Shown: positions 44,349 through 54,051, counted from the stretch's first letter. The stretch: DNA of 64,000 bases from Pseudoxanthomonas sp. PXM02 (GCF_014851805.1 NZ_JACVAK010000001.1:186001-250000), one strand, 5' to 3'. Notes: generated by a model from the letters alone, not told the origin. Numbers and translations are program-made.

Positions 44349-45257
44349 TCAGGGATTCGCCACGCCATGCGGCACGTGGCCGGCCGCGACGTGCTGGCGC
44401 GCGCTGTCGATGTTGTGCTGCGAGTCGTCGAAGAAGATGTCGGCACCGAAGGCTTCGAGGAACGGGCCCTTGTGGCGTCCGCCCAGGAACAGTGCTTCGT
44501 CCAGGCGCACGCCCCACTCCCGTAGCGTACGGATCACGCGCTCGTGCGCGGGCGCGGAGCGCGCAGTGACAAGTGCGGTGCGGATCGGCGAGCGCTCGTC
44601 CGCCGGAAACACCTGCTGCAACTGGTGCAGGGCCGACAGGAAATTGCGGAACGGACCGCCTGACAACGGCTCGCGTGCGCGCGCCTGTTCGTGCTTGCCG
44701 AATGCTTCGACGCCCTGTTCGCGCGAAATCCGTTCGCTCTCATCCCCGAAAATGACGGCGTCACCGTCGAAGGCGATGCGCAACTGGTGTTCGTGGCGCA
44801 GCTGCGGTGCACCGGCGGGCAGGATGGTTGCCGCGGCGATGCCGTGCTCCAGCGACCGCCGCACGGAATCCGGATTGGCGGACAGGAACAGGTCGGTGCC
44901 GAACGGCTTCACGTAGGGCCAGGTCGGTTCGCCGGCAGTGAACGTCGCGCGCACGATGCCCAGCCCGTAGTGCTGGATGGAATTGAAGATGCGCAGGCCA
45001 GTGTCGGCCGAGTTGCGCGATAGCAGGATCACTTCGACGCGCGGCGTATCCGCGGGTGCCCCGGCATTCAGAGCCAGCAGCTTGCGTACGACCGGGAAAG
45101 CGATGCCTGGGGCGAGCACGTCGTCCTCGTGCGTGCGCTGGTAGTCGGCATAGGCCTGCACACCCTCGCGCTCGTACAGCGTGTGGCTCTCTTCCAGATC
45201 GAACAGGGCGCGCGAGGTGACGGCAACGGTCAGCAGGCGGGGGGTGTTATCGGCCAT
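44349..45257 (-). CDS. 5'-nucleotidase (cytosolic NT5C1-type)
   Basis: A 302-residue protein of the 5'-nucleotidase family related to cytosolic IA/IB enzymes, which dephosphorylate nucleoside monophosphates. Family blocks are VAVTSRALFDLEESHTLY at the N-terminus, LNAGAPADTPRVEVILLSRNSADTGLRIFNSI, RIAFDGDAVIFGDESERI with the phosphatase Asp pair, and FFDDSQHNIDSAR near the end. ATG 45257 is selected because the longer frame to 45428 has a low-complexity Arg/Ala start. The physiological nucleotide is not evident from sequence. Confidence 0.92.
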   Translation of the reverse strand: MADNTPRLLTVAVTSRALFDLEESHTLYEREGVQAYADYQRTHEDDVLAPGIAFPVVRKLLALNAGAPADTPRVEVILLSRNSADTGLRIFNSIQHYGLGIVRATFTAGEPTWPYVKPFGTDLFLSANPDSVRRSLEHGIAAATILPAGAPQLRHEHQLRIAFDGDAVIFGDESERISREQGVEAFGKHEQARAREPLSGGPFRNFLSALHQLQQVFPADERSPIRTALVTARSAPAHERVIRTLREWGVRLDEALFLGGRHKGPFLEAFGADIFFDDSQHNIDSARQHVAAGHVPHGVANP

Positions 45258-45301
45258 GCGCACAGTATCGGCGATCCATGGCGCAGGAGGCGAGACGGCA
45301 G

Positions 45302-45790
45302 CTAGCCTCCGGGCGCCGCGGCGATGCGCAACTGCGCGGGTGGACCGCGGCGGTTGTCCGCAGTCACCGCCCGGACTTCGACGACCAGATCGATACGCGC
45401 CTGCTGGGCCGGTGGCCCGTCCCGCCACAGGAACACGAACTCGCTGCGCTTGCCTTCGACGGGCGCCACGACGGGCGCGGGCGGAAAGATTGCCAGCGCA
45501 TCATCGCCCACCACGCGGAACTCGAAACCCAGGTCGCGGATCTTGTAGTCCGTGCCGCGCGGCCACTCCACGCGCAGCGTCAGCAGTCCACTGGCGTCGC
45601 AGGAGGCGCGTCCGTCCACGCCGCGGGTCAGGCTGACCAGTTCCAGCACCGGCGGTTTCAGGCCGGCATCCTCGACGGCCTGCACGCCCGCTCCCTTTGC
45701 GAAAGGCGTGACGCCAGTGGACAGGTTGCAGGCAGCCGTATCGGCCACGACCAGCAGGGCGCACAGCGCCAACGCGCACTTCAATGGCAT
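45302..45790 (-). CDS. Exported hypothetical protein
   Basis: A 162-residue protein with a signal peptide (MPLKCALALCALLVVADTAA). A Cys follows at residue 21, but the context ADTAAC is not a strong lipobox, so it may be a periplasmic protein or a lipoprotein. The mature part is beta-rich (PPVLELVSLTRGVDGRASC, RSEFVFLWRDGPPAQQARIDLVVEVRAVTAD) and looks like an immunoglobulin-type sandwich. GAGGAG lies 6 bases before the ATG. The nucleotidase gene follows on the same strand after 44 bases. Function unknown. Confidence 0.75.
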   Translation of the reverse strand: MPLKCALALCALLVVADTAACNLSTGVTPFAKGAGVQAVEDAGLKPPVLELVSLTRGVDGRASCDASGLLTLRVEWPRGTDYKIRDLGFEFRVVGDDALAIFPPAPVVAPVEGKRSEFVFLWRDGPPAQQARIDLVVEVRAVTADNRRGPPAQLRIAAAPGG

Positions 45791-45912
45791 CTGGACTCCT
45801 CCCCGGGTGGATGCGAACCGAACCGCTACGGGGGCTGGATAGCACGCGTGCAGCGCACCGGCAAGCCGCAACGCGGCGAAAGCGTGACGTCCGTAAGGAC
45901 ATCGCGCCTCGC

Positions 45913-46683
45913 TCAGGTCATGAACTGCTCGCTGAGGATGCGCTCTTCGAGGTTGTGCTCGCGATCGAACAGCAGCGTCACCGTGCGGTCGCGCGATTCG
46001 CGGATGGTCACTTCCACCACGTCGCGCACTTCGTGCGAATCGGCCGTGGCGCTGACGGGACGCTTGTAGGGGTCCAGCACACGGAAGCGCACTTCCGTAT
46101 CGGCCTTCAGGATGGCACCGCGCCAGCGGCGCGGGCGGAACGGCGCGATCGGGGTCAGCGCGATGGTGTGCGAGCCCAGCGGCAGGATGGGGCCATGCGC
46201 CGAGAAGTTGTATGCGGTGCTGCCGGCTGGTGTCGCGGTCAGCACGCCATCGCAGATCAGCTCGTCCAGCCGCGTCTCTCCATTGAGGTCGATGCAGAGA
46301 TGGGCGGCCTGCCGCGTCTGTCGCAGCAGCGACACCTCGTTGTACGCCAGCGATGCAGTGGTGGTGCCGGACTCGGTCAACGCCAGCATCTCCAGCGGAC
46401 GCAGTTTGGCCGGTTCGGCGGCGGCGATGCGCTCGACCAGATCATCGGCGCGATAGTGGTTCATCAGAAAGCCCACCGTACCCAGCTTCATGCCGAACAC
46501 CGGTTTGCCGAGTGCGCCGTGCCGGTGCAGCGTCTGCAGCATGAACCCGTCGCCTCCCAGTGCGCACAGCACGTCCGCCTGGTCGGGGGCGTGCGCGCCA
46601 TGTTCGCGCTGCAGCGTCGCCAACGCCTCCTGTGCTTCAGGCGTGGGACTGGCGAGAAAGGCGATTGTCGGATTCGCGGACAT
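45913..46683 (-). CDS. nadK: NAD kinase
   Basis: A 256-residue enzyme phosphorylating NAD to NADP. It has the diagnostic GGDG motif ([15 protein letters not shown]), [14 protein letters not shown], the NE block ([10 protein letters not shown]) and [26 protein letters not shown] 6 bases upstream favours ATG 46683 over the in-frame ATG at 46695. It is shorter than the E. coli enzyme, as in other xanthomonads. The kynurenine pathway upstream can supply NAD precursor, but the two are not linked genetically. Confidence 0.96.
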   Translation of the reverse strand: MSANPTIAFLASPTPEAQEALATLQREHGAHAPDQADVLCALGGDGFMLQTLHRHGALGKPVFGMKLGTVGFLMNHYRADDLVERIAAAEPAKLRPLEMLALTESGTTTASLAYNEVSLLRQTRQAAHLCIDLNGETRLDELICDGVLTATPAGSTAYNFSAHGPILPLGSHTIALTPIAPFRPRRWRGAILKADTEVRFRVLDPYKRPVSATADSHEVRDVVEVTIRESRDRTVTLLFDREHNLEERILSEQFMT

Positions 46684-46718
46684 CCGTGGCTCCATCGTCG
46701 GGCGTGTACAGCGTACAT

Positions 46719-46747
46719 AAAAAAGGCGGCCCGAAGGCCGCCCTTTT
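46719..46747 (-). terminator. Terminator of the NAD-glutamate dehydrogenase gene
   Basis: Stem GGCGGCC / GGCCGCC with loop CGAA and flanking A/T runs; on the minus strand it ends in TTTTTTTAT. It lies about 20 bases after the gdh stop and upstream of nadK. Confidence 0.9.
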
Positions 46748-46766
46748 CATCGCCAGGGATACCGGC

Positions 46767-49700
46767 TCAGCCCTGCGATGCCAGCTGCCCCAACCGCTGC
46801 ACCGCCACCGATGCCGTCGGGTAGTCCAGCGTCTTCTGCGCGGCCAGCTCGTTGAGCATGTTGAGCGTAAAGCGCAAGCCGGCATCGTCGCGACCCAGCC
46901 AGGCTTTGACCTTGGCGTCGGCGTTACCGCCCGGCAGGGACAGCACCTGGTTGGTCAAGGTGCGCTGATGCGCGGCGAGTTCGTCGCGCAACACGCCACG
47001 TGCCACCGCATGCCAACGGCCATCGACCTTCAGGGCTTCGATCTGGTCCTGCAACCACGGCAGGTGCAGGGCTTCGCCCAGCCGGTAATGGACCTTCGAC
47101 ACCTCGACCGGCTTGAGCTTGCGCGCACGTCCGAGTTCGATGATGTCGCACGAAGGCTCCAGGTACGGCAGCGCGGCGATCTGGCCCGCCAGTGCCGCCG
47201 GCAGACCCTTGTCCTTCCACTCCTGCAGGCTGGCGTTGTACGCCGGGCGCAGCGAATCCGGCAGCACGCCCTCGGCCGCGCGGATCTCGTTGAAGCCGTC
47301 GTGGTAGCGCTCCACCGCCGTGGCGATCGCGGGGATCGGGCCCTGGCGGGTCAGCAGCCAGCGGGTGAAGTTGCGCTGCACCTGCCAGATGACCTGCAGG
47401 GCGTCGATCTGCACCGACTCCGGTACCTTGCCATCCAGCGCGTCGATCTGGTTCCACAGCGCCCTCGCATCGAGCGTCTCGCGCGTGATGGTGAAGGCCT
47501 TGGCAACTTCCGCCGGCGAGCGGCCGGTGTCTTCCTGCATGCGCAGCAGGAAAGTCGCGCCCATGCGGTTGATGGTGGTGTTGGTGACCGCCGTGGCGAT
47601 GATCTCGCGCTTCAGGCGGTGCTTCTCCATCTCCGAGGCATACTTCTTCTGCAGCGGCTGCGGGAAGTAGCGCTGCAGTTCCTTGGACAGGTACGGATCC
47701 TCGGGGATGTCGGATTCCAGCAATTGCTGGAACGCCACCAGCTTCGAGTACGACAGCAGCACCGACAGTTCCGGGCGGGTCAGGCCCTGGCCGCGTGCCT
47801 TGCGTTCGGCCAGTTCCGCATCGGACGGCAGGAATTCGATCTGGCGGTCCAGCAGGCCCTGCGATTCCAGCGTCTGGATGAAGTGCTGCTTGGAACCCAG
47901 GCGCGACACGCTCATGCGCTCCATCAGGCTGATGGCCTGGTTCTGGCGGTAGTTGTCCCACAGCACCAGGTCGGCTACTTCGTCCGTCATGTCCGCGAGC
48001 AGCTTGTTGCGCGCGTCCATCGACAGCTTCTTCGCCTGCACCACGCCGTTGAGCAGGATCTTGATGTTCACCTCGTGGTCCGAGGTATCCACGCCGGCGG
48101 AGTTGTCGATGAAGTCGGTGTTGAGCAGCACGCCGTGCTGCGCGGCCTCGATGCGGCCCAGCTGGGTCAGGCCGAGGTTGCCGCCCTCGCCCACCACCTT
48201 GCAGCGCAGGTCGCGGCCGTCGACCCGCAGACCATTGTTGGCGCGGTCGCCGACGTCGGCATGCGTCTCGCTGGCGGCCTTGACGTAGGTACCGATGCCG
48301 CCGTTCCACAGCAGGTCGACCGGCGACTTCAGGATGGCGCTCATCAGCTCGTTCGGCGTCATCGACTTCACGCCGTCGGCGATGCCGAGCGCGACACGCA
48401 CTTCCGGCGTGATCTCGATCGACTTGGCGCTGCGCGGATGGATGCCGCCGCCCTTGGAGATCAGCTTGGCGTCGTAATCGGCCCAGCTGGAACGCGGCAC
48501 CTTGAACATGCGGTCGCGTTCCTTGAACGACTTCGCCGCATCCGGATTGGGGTCCAGGAAGATGTGGCGGTGGTCGAACGCGGCCAGCAGGCGGATGTGT
48601 TCGGACAGCAGCATGCCGTTGCCGAATACGTCGCCCGACATGTCGCCGATACCGACGCAGGTGAAGTCCTCGGTCTGGCTGTCGCGGTTCATCGCGCGGA
48701 AGTGGCGCTTGACCGACTCCCACGCACCGCGGGCGGTGATGCCCATGCCCTTGTGGTCGTAGCCCACCGAACCGCCGGAAGCGAACGCGTCGCCCATCCA
48801 GAAGCCGTGCGCGATGGCCAGGCCGTTGGCGATGTCGGAGAACGTGGCCGTGCCCTTGTCGGCAGCGACGACCAGGTACGGATCGTCCTGGTCGTGGCGC
48901 ACCACGTCGACCGGCGGCACGATCTTGTTGCCGACGATGTTGTCGGTGATGTCCAGCAGGCCCTGGATGAACAGCTTGTAGCAGGCGATGCCTTCGGCCA
49001 GCACGGCATCGCGGTCGCCGCCCACCAGCGGACGCTTGACGAAGAAGCCACCCTTCGCGCCGACCGGCACGATGACGGTGTTCTTCACCATCTGCGCCTT
49101 CACCAGTCCCAGCACTTCGGTACGGAAATCCTCGCGGCGGTCGGACCAGCGCAGGCCGCCACGCGCGACCGGACCAAAGCGCAGGTGGACGCCTTCGACG
49201 CGCGGCCCGTACACGAAGATCTCGCGATACGGACGCGGCTTGGGCAGGTCCGGCACCTTGGCCGAATCGAATTTGAAGCTGATCGTGTGCGCCGGCTGCC
49301 CGTCCTTGCCACGCTGGTAGAAGCTGGTGCGCAAGGTCGCCTCGATGGCGCCCATGAAGCCGCGCAGGATGCGGTCCTCGTCCAGGCTGGACACGCGGTC
49401 CATCAGTTTCAGCAGCGCCTGGTGCGCGGCCTCGACCTGCTGCTCGCGCTTGCCGCCACGCGCGTCGACCAGCGCGGCCAGCGTCTTTTGCGCCGCCTCG
49501 TCGCTGCCTGCCAGCGGCTTCAGCTGTGCCGCGAAGCGCTCCTGGCCTTCCTTGATCTGTGCCTTGCTCTCGCTGCCGGTCGCCGGATCGAAGCGGGCTT
49601 CGAACAGCTCCACCAGCAGGCGGGCGAGCAGCGGATAACGGTTGAGCGTCTCTTCGACGTAGCTCTGCGAGAACGGCACGCCCGTCTGCAGCAGGTACTT

Positions 49701-51839
49701 GCAGTAACCGCGCAGCAGCGCGACCTGGCGCCAGGCCAGTCCGGCGCCCAGCACCAGCTTGTTGAAACCGTCGTTCTCGGCGTCTCCGTGCCACACGCGG
49801 GCGAAGGCATCCTCGAACGAGGGCGCCAGACGTTCGACATCGAAGTCGCCGCCCACCGGCTCGACTTCGAACTCCTGGATGTAACGCGCACCTTGCGCGG
49901 TCTCCAGGCGGAACGGATGTTCCGAGATCACGCGCAGGCCCATGTTCTCCATCAGGGGCAGCGCGTCGGACAGCGGGATGTCGGATTCCTGCTTGTACAG
50001 GTTCAGGCGCAGGCGGCCCTGGCCGGGACGCTTGCGGCGCGACTCATGCAGGCTCAGGCGCAGATCGTCCTTGCCGTTGAGCGCGGCCAGGTGCTCGACA
50101 TCGCGCGCAGCGCCTTCCGGCGACACGACTTCGATGTAGCCCGCGGGCAGCGCACGGCCGTAGCCGCCCGCCAGCAACAGGCCCTGCGATTCGCCGTGAC
50201 GGCTGATCAGGGTCTCGCGCAGGTCGTCCTGCCAGTTGCGCAGCAGGTGGGCGATATCGGCCTCAAGCGACGCGGTGTCCACGTCGACCTGCTCGCCCGC
50301 CTTCGGACGGATGGTCAGGTGCAGCTGGGCCAGCGGCGACTCGCCGAGCAGCACACTGCTGTCGACGTACTCGCCCCGCATGGCGTCCTTCAGCAGCGAT
50401 TCGATGCGCAGGCGCACGTCGGTGTTGAAACGTTCGCGCGGGATGTAGACCAGCGCCGAATAGAAGCGGCCGTAGCGGTCGCGACGCAGGAACAGCTTGC
50501 TGCGGACGCGCTCCTGCAGGCCGAGGATGCCCATCGAGGTACGGAACAGTTCCTCGTCGCTGGACTGGAACAGCTCTTCGCGCGGCAGCGTCTCCAGGAT
50601 GTGGCGCAGCGCCTTGCCGCTGTGGCCGCTCGGCGACAGGCCGGACTTCTGCATCACGTACTCGTGGCGCTCGCGCACCAGCGGGATTTCCCACGGACGG
50701 CGGTTGTAGGCGCTGGACGTGTACAGGCCGATGAAGCGCTGTTCTGCAATCGGATTGCCCTGCGCGTCGAACTCCAGCACACCGATGTAGTCCATGTTGC
50801 CCGGGCGGTGCACGGTGGAGCGACGGTTGGTCTTGGTGAGGATCAGCGCATCCACCGAACCGCCCTGCGGCAGGTAGTGCGCGGCCAGCGTCTTGATGTT
50901 GCGTGGCGGCGTGGTGTCGCCCTCGCGCAGCAGGCCCAGGCCACTGTCTTCGACGGCGGCGAGGATGCCGGTGCTCTTTTCGACGCGGTACTCGCGGTAG
51001 CCGAAGAAGGTGAAGTGGTCGGCAGCGGCCCAGCGCATGAACTCCTGCGCTTCGCGACGACCATCATCGTCCACCGGCATCCGGCGGGTCGCCATGTCGT
51101 CGGCCAGTGCCAGCATCTTCTCGCGCATGCTGGACCAGTCGCGCACGATGGCGCGGACTTCATCCAGCACGCTGCGGATGCGCTTCTCGACCTGCGCCAT
51201 TTCCTCCGGCGGCAGGCGGTCGATTTCCAGCAGCATCAGCGACTCGTGCTTGCCCTCGCCCACTGCCGACACCTTGCCGGCCTTGTCGCGGGTGAAACGG
51301 ACCAACGGATGGCCCAGCACATGGACACCCACGCCCATCTCTGCCAGCGCCATGCTGACGGAGTCGACGAGGAACGGCATGTCGTCGTTGACAATCTGCA
51401 ACACGGTGTGGGGCGATTCCCAGCCGTGCGTCTTCTGCGACGCGTTGAAGATGCGGACGTTGGCGGTGCCCGGCTTGCGGCTGCGCGCGAACGCCAACGT
51501 GTCGGCAGCGATCGCCGCCCAGCCATCCGCGCTGTGGTGCGGGTACTCGTCTTCTTCCATGCGCTTGTAGAACGCTTCGGCGAACGTGCGCGCCTCCGCC
51601 TGCGCGGTCGCGCCGGACACACGCTTGCGGATCGCATCGAGGATCGGCGACAGCGAGAACGCTTCGCCTGCCTTCACCACCGCCTTGCCCTTCTCCCCCG
51701 CGGCCTTCGCCGCCTTCTCCGGTCGGGCCGCCACCTTCTTGGTGGGCGTCGCCTTCGGGCTCACCGACTTGGTGGCCTTCACGGCTTCCGGTTTGGACGA
51801 CGGTTTCGAGGCTTTTTTCGGGCTGCGTGCAGCGTTCAT
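46767..51839 (-). CDS. NAD-specific glutamate dehydrogenase, large (GDH-180 class)
   Basis: A 1690-residue giant glutamate dehydrogenase converting glutamate to 2-oxoglutarate and ammonia with NAD, mainly catabolic. Residues 1-60 are a Lys/Ala/Pro-rich extension of low complexity. The long N-terminal regulatory part has DDMPFLVDSVSMALAEMGVG and REARVEKSTG-type ACT-like blocks. The catalytic core (about 800-1250) has RFGPVARGGLRWSDRREDFR, PVGAKGGFFVKRPLVGGD, the NAD-domain GIGDMSGDVFGNGMLLSEH and KIVPPVDVVRHD. The C-terminal region is about 400 residues. Length is normal for this class (about 1600-1700). It is a single-gene unit with its own terminator. Confidence 0.96.
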   Translation of the reverse strand: MNAARSPKKASKPSSKPEAVKATKSVSPKATPTKKVAARPEKAAKAAGEKGKAVVKAGEAFSLSPILDAIRKRVSGATAQAEARTFAEAFYKRMEEDEYPHHSADGWAAIAADTLAFARSRKPGTANVRIFNASQKTHGWESPHTVLQIVNDDMPFLVDSVSMALAEMGVGVHVLGHPLVRFTRDKAGKVSAVGEGKHESLMLLEIDRLPPEEMAQVEKRIRSVLDEVRAIVRDWSSMREKMLALADDMATRRMPVDDDGRREAQEFMRWAAADHFTFFGYREYRVEKSTGILAAVEDSGLGLLREGDTTPPRNIKTLAAHYLPQGGSVDALILTKTNRRSTVHRPGNMDYIGVLEFDAQGNPIAEQRFIGLYTSSAYNRRPWEIPLVRERHEYVMQKSGLSPSGHSGKALRHILETLPREELFQSSDEELFRTSMGILGLQERVRSKLFLRRDRYGRFYSALVYIPRERFNTDVRLRIESLLKDAMRGEYVDSSVLLGESPLAQLHLTIRPKAGEQVDVDTASLEADIAHLLRNWQDDLRETLISRHGESQGLLLAGGYGRALPAGYIEVVSPEGAARDVEHLAALNGKDDLRLSLHESRRKRPGQGRLRLNLYKQESDIPLSDALPLMENMGLRVISEHPFRLETAQGARYIQEFEVEPVGGDFDVERLAPSFEDAFARVWHGDAENDGFNKLVLGAGLAWRQVALLRGYCKYLLQTGVPFSQSYVEETLNRYPLLARLLVELFEARFDPATGSESKAQIKEGQERFAAQLKPLAGSDEAAQKTLAALVDARGGKREQQVEAAHQALLKLMDRVSSLDEDRILRGFMGAIEATLRTSFYQRGKDGQPAHTISFKFDSAKVPDLPKPRPYREIFVYGPRVEGVHLRFGPVARGGLRWSDRREDFRTEVLGLVKAQMVKNTVIVPVGAKGGFFVKRPLVGGDRDAVLAEGIACYKLFIQGLLDITDNIVGNKIVPPVDVVRHDQDDPYLVVAADKGTATFSDIANGLAIAHGFWMGDAFASGGSVGYDHKGMGITARGAWESVKRHFRAMNRDSQTEDFTCVGIGDMSGDVFGNGMLLSEHIRLLAAFDHRHIFLDPNPDAAKSFKERDRMFKVPRSSWADYDAKLISKGGGIHPRSAKSIEITPEVRVALGIADGVKSMTPNELMSAILKSPVDLLWNGGIGTYVKAASETHADVGDRANNGLRVDGRDLRCKVVGEGGNLGLTQLGRIEAAQHGVLLNTDFIDNSAGVDTSDHEVNIKILLNGVVQAKKLSMDARNKLLADMTDEVADLVLWDNYRQNQAISLMERMSVSRLGSKQHFIQTLESQGLLDRQIEFLPSDAELAERKARGQGLTRPELSVLLSYSKLVAFQQLLESDIPEDPYLSKELQRYFPQPLQKKYASEMEKHRLKREIIATAVTNTTINRMGATFLLRMQEDTGRSPAEVAKAFTITRETLDARALWNQIDALDGKVPESVQIDALQVIWQVQRNFTRWLLTRQGPIPAIATAVERYHDGFNEIRAAEGVLPDSLRPAYNASLQEWKDKGLPAALAGQIAALPYLEPSCDIIELGRARKLKPVEVSKVHYRLGEALHLPWLQDQIEALKVDGRWHAVARGVLRDELAAHQRTLTNQVLSLPGGNADAKVKAWLGRDDAGLRFTLNMLNELAAQKTLDYPTASVAVQRLGQLASQG

Positions 51840-52149
51840 GCAGGAAGTGACTCAACGATTGGTAGTCGAATGGTCATTGTATCCCTCGACGCCATGACAA
51901 AACTTGCTGCGAGGCGTCATAAGCATCGCTTGCAATCGTTCGCGGGATTGTCTAGCGCGGCACGCGGCCCTGCGGTCGAAACGTGCTGTGCGCAGCACTG
52001 AACCACCGGCGGATACACCATGCGGCTGCGCACGGATCGGCGGATGTCATCACGCGGTTTTCACAAGTCCGCGCGCCCGCTTTGTGCACGGAAATGCCGC
52101 ATTTTCAAGGCTGTCAAAATTCTAAACTGGACGGTATAGTCTAGCCCCG
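51840..52149. other. Divergent intergenic region, gdh and tetR
   Basis: 310 bases without a gene. The right end holds the tetR promoter and operator. The left end must contain the gdh promoter; a TTGTCA and a TACAAT are present around 51877-51901 on the minus strand but only 13 bases apart, so I do not assign it. No repeat or structured RNA is seen. Confidence 0.6.
52112..52144 (+). promoter_or_regulatory. tetR promoter with overlapping 23-bp operator
   Basis: TGTCAA (52112-52117) and TATAGT (52135-52140) are 17 bases apart. A near-perfect palindrome at 52122-52144 has half-sites CTAnACTnnAC and GTnnAGTnTAG around a central G and covers the -10 box. Transcription should begin at about 52147-52150, on or next to the ATG. 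This fits repression by the TetR protein it drives. Confidence 0.8.
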
Positions 52150-52857
52150 ATGCGCCCCTCCCCCGCCACTGCCGCGCCCGACCAGCGTCGCGCCCGCGTC
52201 CATCAGGCCGTGCGCGAGCTCATGTCCGAGCAGGGCTTCCGCATGAGCATGGACACGGTCGCGGCGCGCGCGGGCTGCTCGAAGCAGACGCTCTATGCGC
52301 ATTTCGGCAGCAAGCAGGAACTGCTGCGCAGCGTGATCGCCGAGCACCAGGACCTGGCCACGGTACCGCTGTCGCCCGTGGTGGAAGATCCGCATGCCGC
52401 CCTGCTGGCGTTCGCGATGGAGCACCTGAGGCACCTCAACGATCCCATCATCGCGTCGACCAGCCGCCTGCTGGCCGCCGAAGCGCACCAATTTCCCGAA
52501 GAAGCCCGCGATCTCTTCCAGCAGGCCTGCGATACTCTGGTCCGGCGCCTCGCCACCTGGCTGCAGCACGCGATGGACCAGGGACGCCTGAGGCATGACG
52601 ATCCGCACTACGCCGCGGAGCTGCTGCTCAGCATGATCGTGGGAATGGATTTCGAACGGCAGCGTTTCGGCGTGGCCCACCGCGCAGGCGACCGTGCGCG
52701 CCGCCGCTGGGCCGAGTTCGCCGTCGACACCTTCCTGCGGGCCTTCGCGCCCACCTCCGACGACGACGCATCGCCGCCCGCGCCCGCGGGTCGCCGCATC
52801 CGATCACCGCTTTCCTCTCCCACGTCTCCAAGAAAAAGAAACGGAGCTTCCCCATGA
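52150..52857 (+). CDS. TetR/AcrR-family repressor of the efflux operon
   Basis: A 235-residue TetR-type regulator. The N-terminal HTH has AVRELMSEQGFRMSMDTVAARAGCSKQTLYAHFGSKQELL (about 20-60, split by one turn). The ligand-binding part is helical (LAAEAHQFPEEARDLFQQACD). The C-terminal 35 residues are Pro/Ser/Arg-rich and probably disordered. No ribosome site precedes the ATG. Its stop overlaps the adaptor ATG (ATGA), so repressor and pump are one transcriptional and translational unit, a negative feedback loop rather than the more common divergent layout. Confidence 0.93.
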   Translation: MRPSPATAAPDQRRARVHQAVRELMSEQGFRMSMDTVAARAGCSKQTLYAHFGSKQELLRSVIAEHQDLATVPLSPVVEDPHAALLAFAMEHLRHLNDPIIASTSRLLAAEAHQFPEEARDLFQQACDTLVRRLATWLQHAMDQGRLRHDDPHYAAELLLSMIVGMDFERQRFGVAHRAGDRARRRWAEFAVDTFLRAFAPTSDDDASPPAPAGRRIRSPLSSPTSPRKRNGASP

Positions 52858-54035
52858 CGTCCCCCATCCGTTCCCTCGCCCTGGCCAGCGCGCTGCTGGC
52901 GGTCCTCGCGGCCTGCAGCAAGCCCGAGCAGCAGCAGATGCCGCCGCCCGAAGTGGTGGTGCTCAACGCCACGCCGCAGGACGTGCCGCTGCAGCGTGAC
53001 CTGGTGGGCCGCCTGTCGCCCTACCGCAGTTCGGACGTGCGCGCGCGCGTCGCCGGCGTCGTTCAGAAGCGCGTCTACCAGGAAGGCAGCGACGTCAAGG
53101 AAGGCCAGACCCTGTTCCTGATCGATCCCGCGCCACTGCAGGCCTCGCTCAGCGCGGCGCAGGCCAACCTGGCCTCCGCACAGGCCACTTACGCGAATGC
53201 CAAGGTGTCCGCGGACCGTGCGCGCCAGCTGGCCCCGCAGAAGTTCGTCTCCAAGTCGGACCTGGACAACGCGGAGGCCGCCGAACGCAGCGCCGCTGCC
53301 GCCGTCCAGCAGGCCCGCGCGAATGTCGAGACCGCGCGCATCAACCTGGGCTACGCCTCGGTCACCGCGCCGATTTCCGGCCGCGCCGGCAAGCAGCAGG
53401 TCACCGAAGGTGCACTGGTCGGCCAGGGTGACGCCACGCTGCTGACGACCATCGACCAGATCGACTCGCTGTACGCCAACTTCTCGATGAGCTCCAGCGA
53501 GCTGCAGACACTGCAGCAGGCGCAGGGCGACGGCAAGGTGCAGCTGGCCGGCGAAGGCCAGCGCACGGTGCAGGTGATCCTGCCGAACGGTCGGGCGATC
53601 GACCAGACCGGCACGCTCGACTTCTCCGATACCGTCGTCGACCCGGCCACGGGCAGCGTCTCGCTGCGCGCCACCGTGCCGAACGCCGACCGCACGCTGC
53701 TGCCGGGCACGTTCGTGACGCTGCGTGCCACCCTGGGCGAGCAGAAGGGTGCGTTCCTGATCCCGCAGGGCGCCGTCCAGCGCGACACCGTCAGCGCCTT
53801 CGCCATGGTGATCGGCAAGGACGGCAACGTCGTGCGCAAGAACATCACCACGCAGCAGGCGATCGGCGCCAACTGGCTGGTCACCGACGGCCTGGCCGCC
53901 GGCGACCAGGTCATCGTCGAAGGCCTGCAGAAGGTCAAGGAAGGCGCGCCAGCCAAGGGCGTGACCGCCGAGCAGGCCGCCGCCGCGAAGGCCGAACAGG
54001 CCAAGGCCGCGCCGGCGCAAGGCAAGGCCGAGTAA
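52854..54035 (+). CDS. RND efflux periplasmic adaptor (AcrA/MexA-like lipoprotein)
   Basis: A 393-residue membrane-fusion protein. The signal peptide ends in the lipobox LAAC (Cys21), so it is an inner-membrane-anchored lipoprotein. Lipoyl halves are VRARVAGVVQKRVYQEGSDV and YASVTAPISGRAGKQQVTEG, flanking a coiled-coil hairpin (about 95-165) that would meet the outer-membrane channel. The beta-barrel and membrane-proximal domains follow (LPGTFVTLRATL, AFLIPQGAVQRD), then an Ala/Glu/Lys-rich tail. It pairs with the pump encoded 16 bases downstream. Confidence 0.96.
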   Translation: MTSPIRSLALASALLAVLAACSKPEQQQMPPPEVVVLNATPQDVPLQRDLVGRLSPYRSSDVRARVAGVVQKRVYQEGSDVKEGQTLFLIDPAPLQASLSAAQANLASAQATYANAKVSADRARQLAPQKFVSKSDLDNAEAAERSAAAAVQQARANVETARINLGYASVTAPISGRAGKQQVTEGALVGQGDATLLTTIDQIDSLYANFSMSSSELQTLQQAQGDGKVQLAGEGQRTVQVILPNGRAIDQTGTLDFSDTVVDPATGSVSLRATVPNADRTLLPGTFVTLRATLGEQKGAFLIPQGAVQRDTVSAFAMVIGKDGNVVRKNITTQQAIGANWLVTDGLAAGDQVIVEGLQKVKEGAPAKGVTAEQAAAAKAEQAKAAPAQGKAE

Positions 54036-54051
54036 GTAAGGACCCGCCCCC

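Noticed and set aside
45302-45790. Lipoprotein assignment for the exported hypothetical protein
   Set aside because: The Cys after the signal sequence is preceded by ADTAA, which is a poor lipobox, so lipidation is left open.
51877-51901. gdh promoter made of TTGTCA and TACAAT (minus strand)
   Set aside because: The two boxes are only 13 bases apart, too close for a normal sigma70 promoter.
46560-52001. 1813-codon plus-strand open frame
   Set aside because: It is antisense to the NAD-glutamate dehydrogenase and NAD kinase genes, has Arg/Ala/His/Gln-rich composition without domains, and arises from high-GC codon bias.
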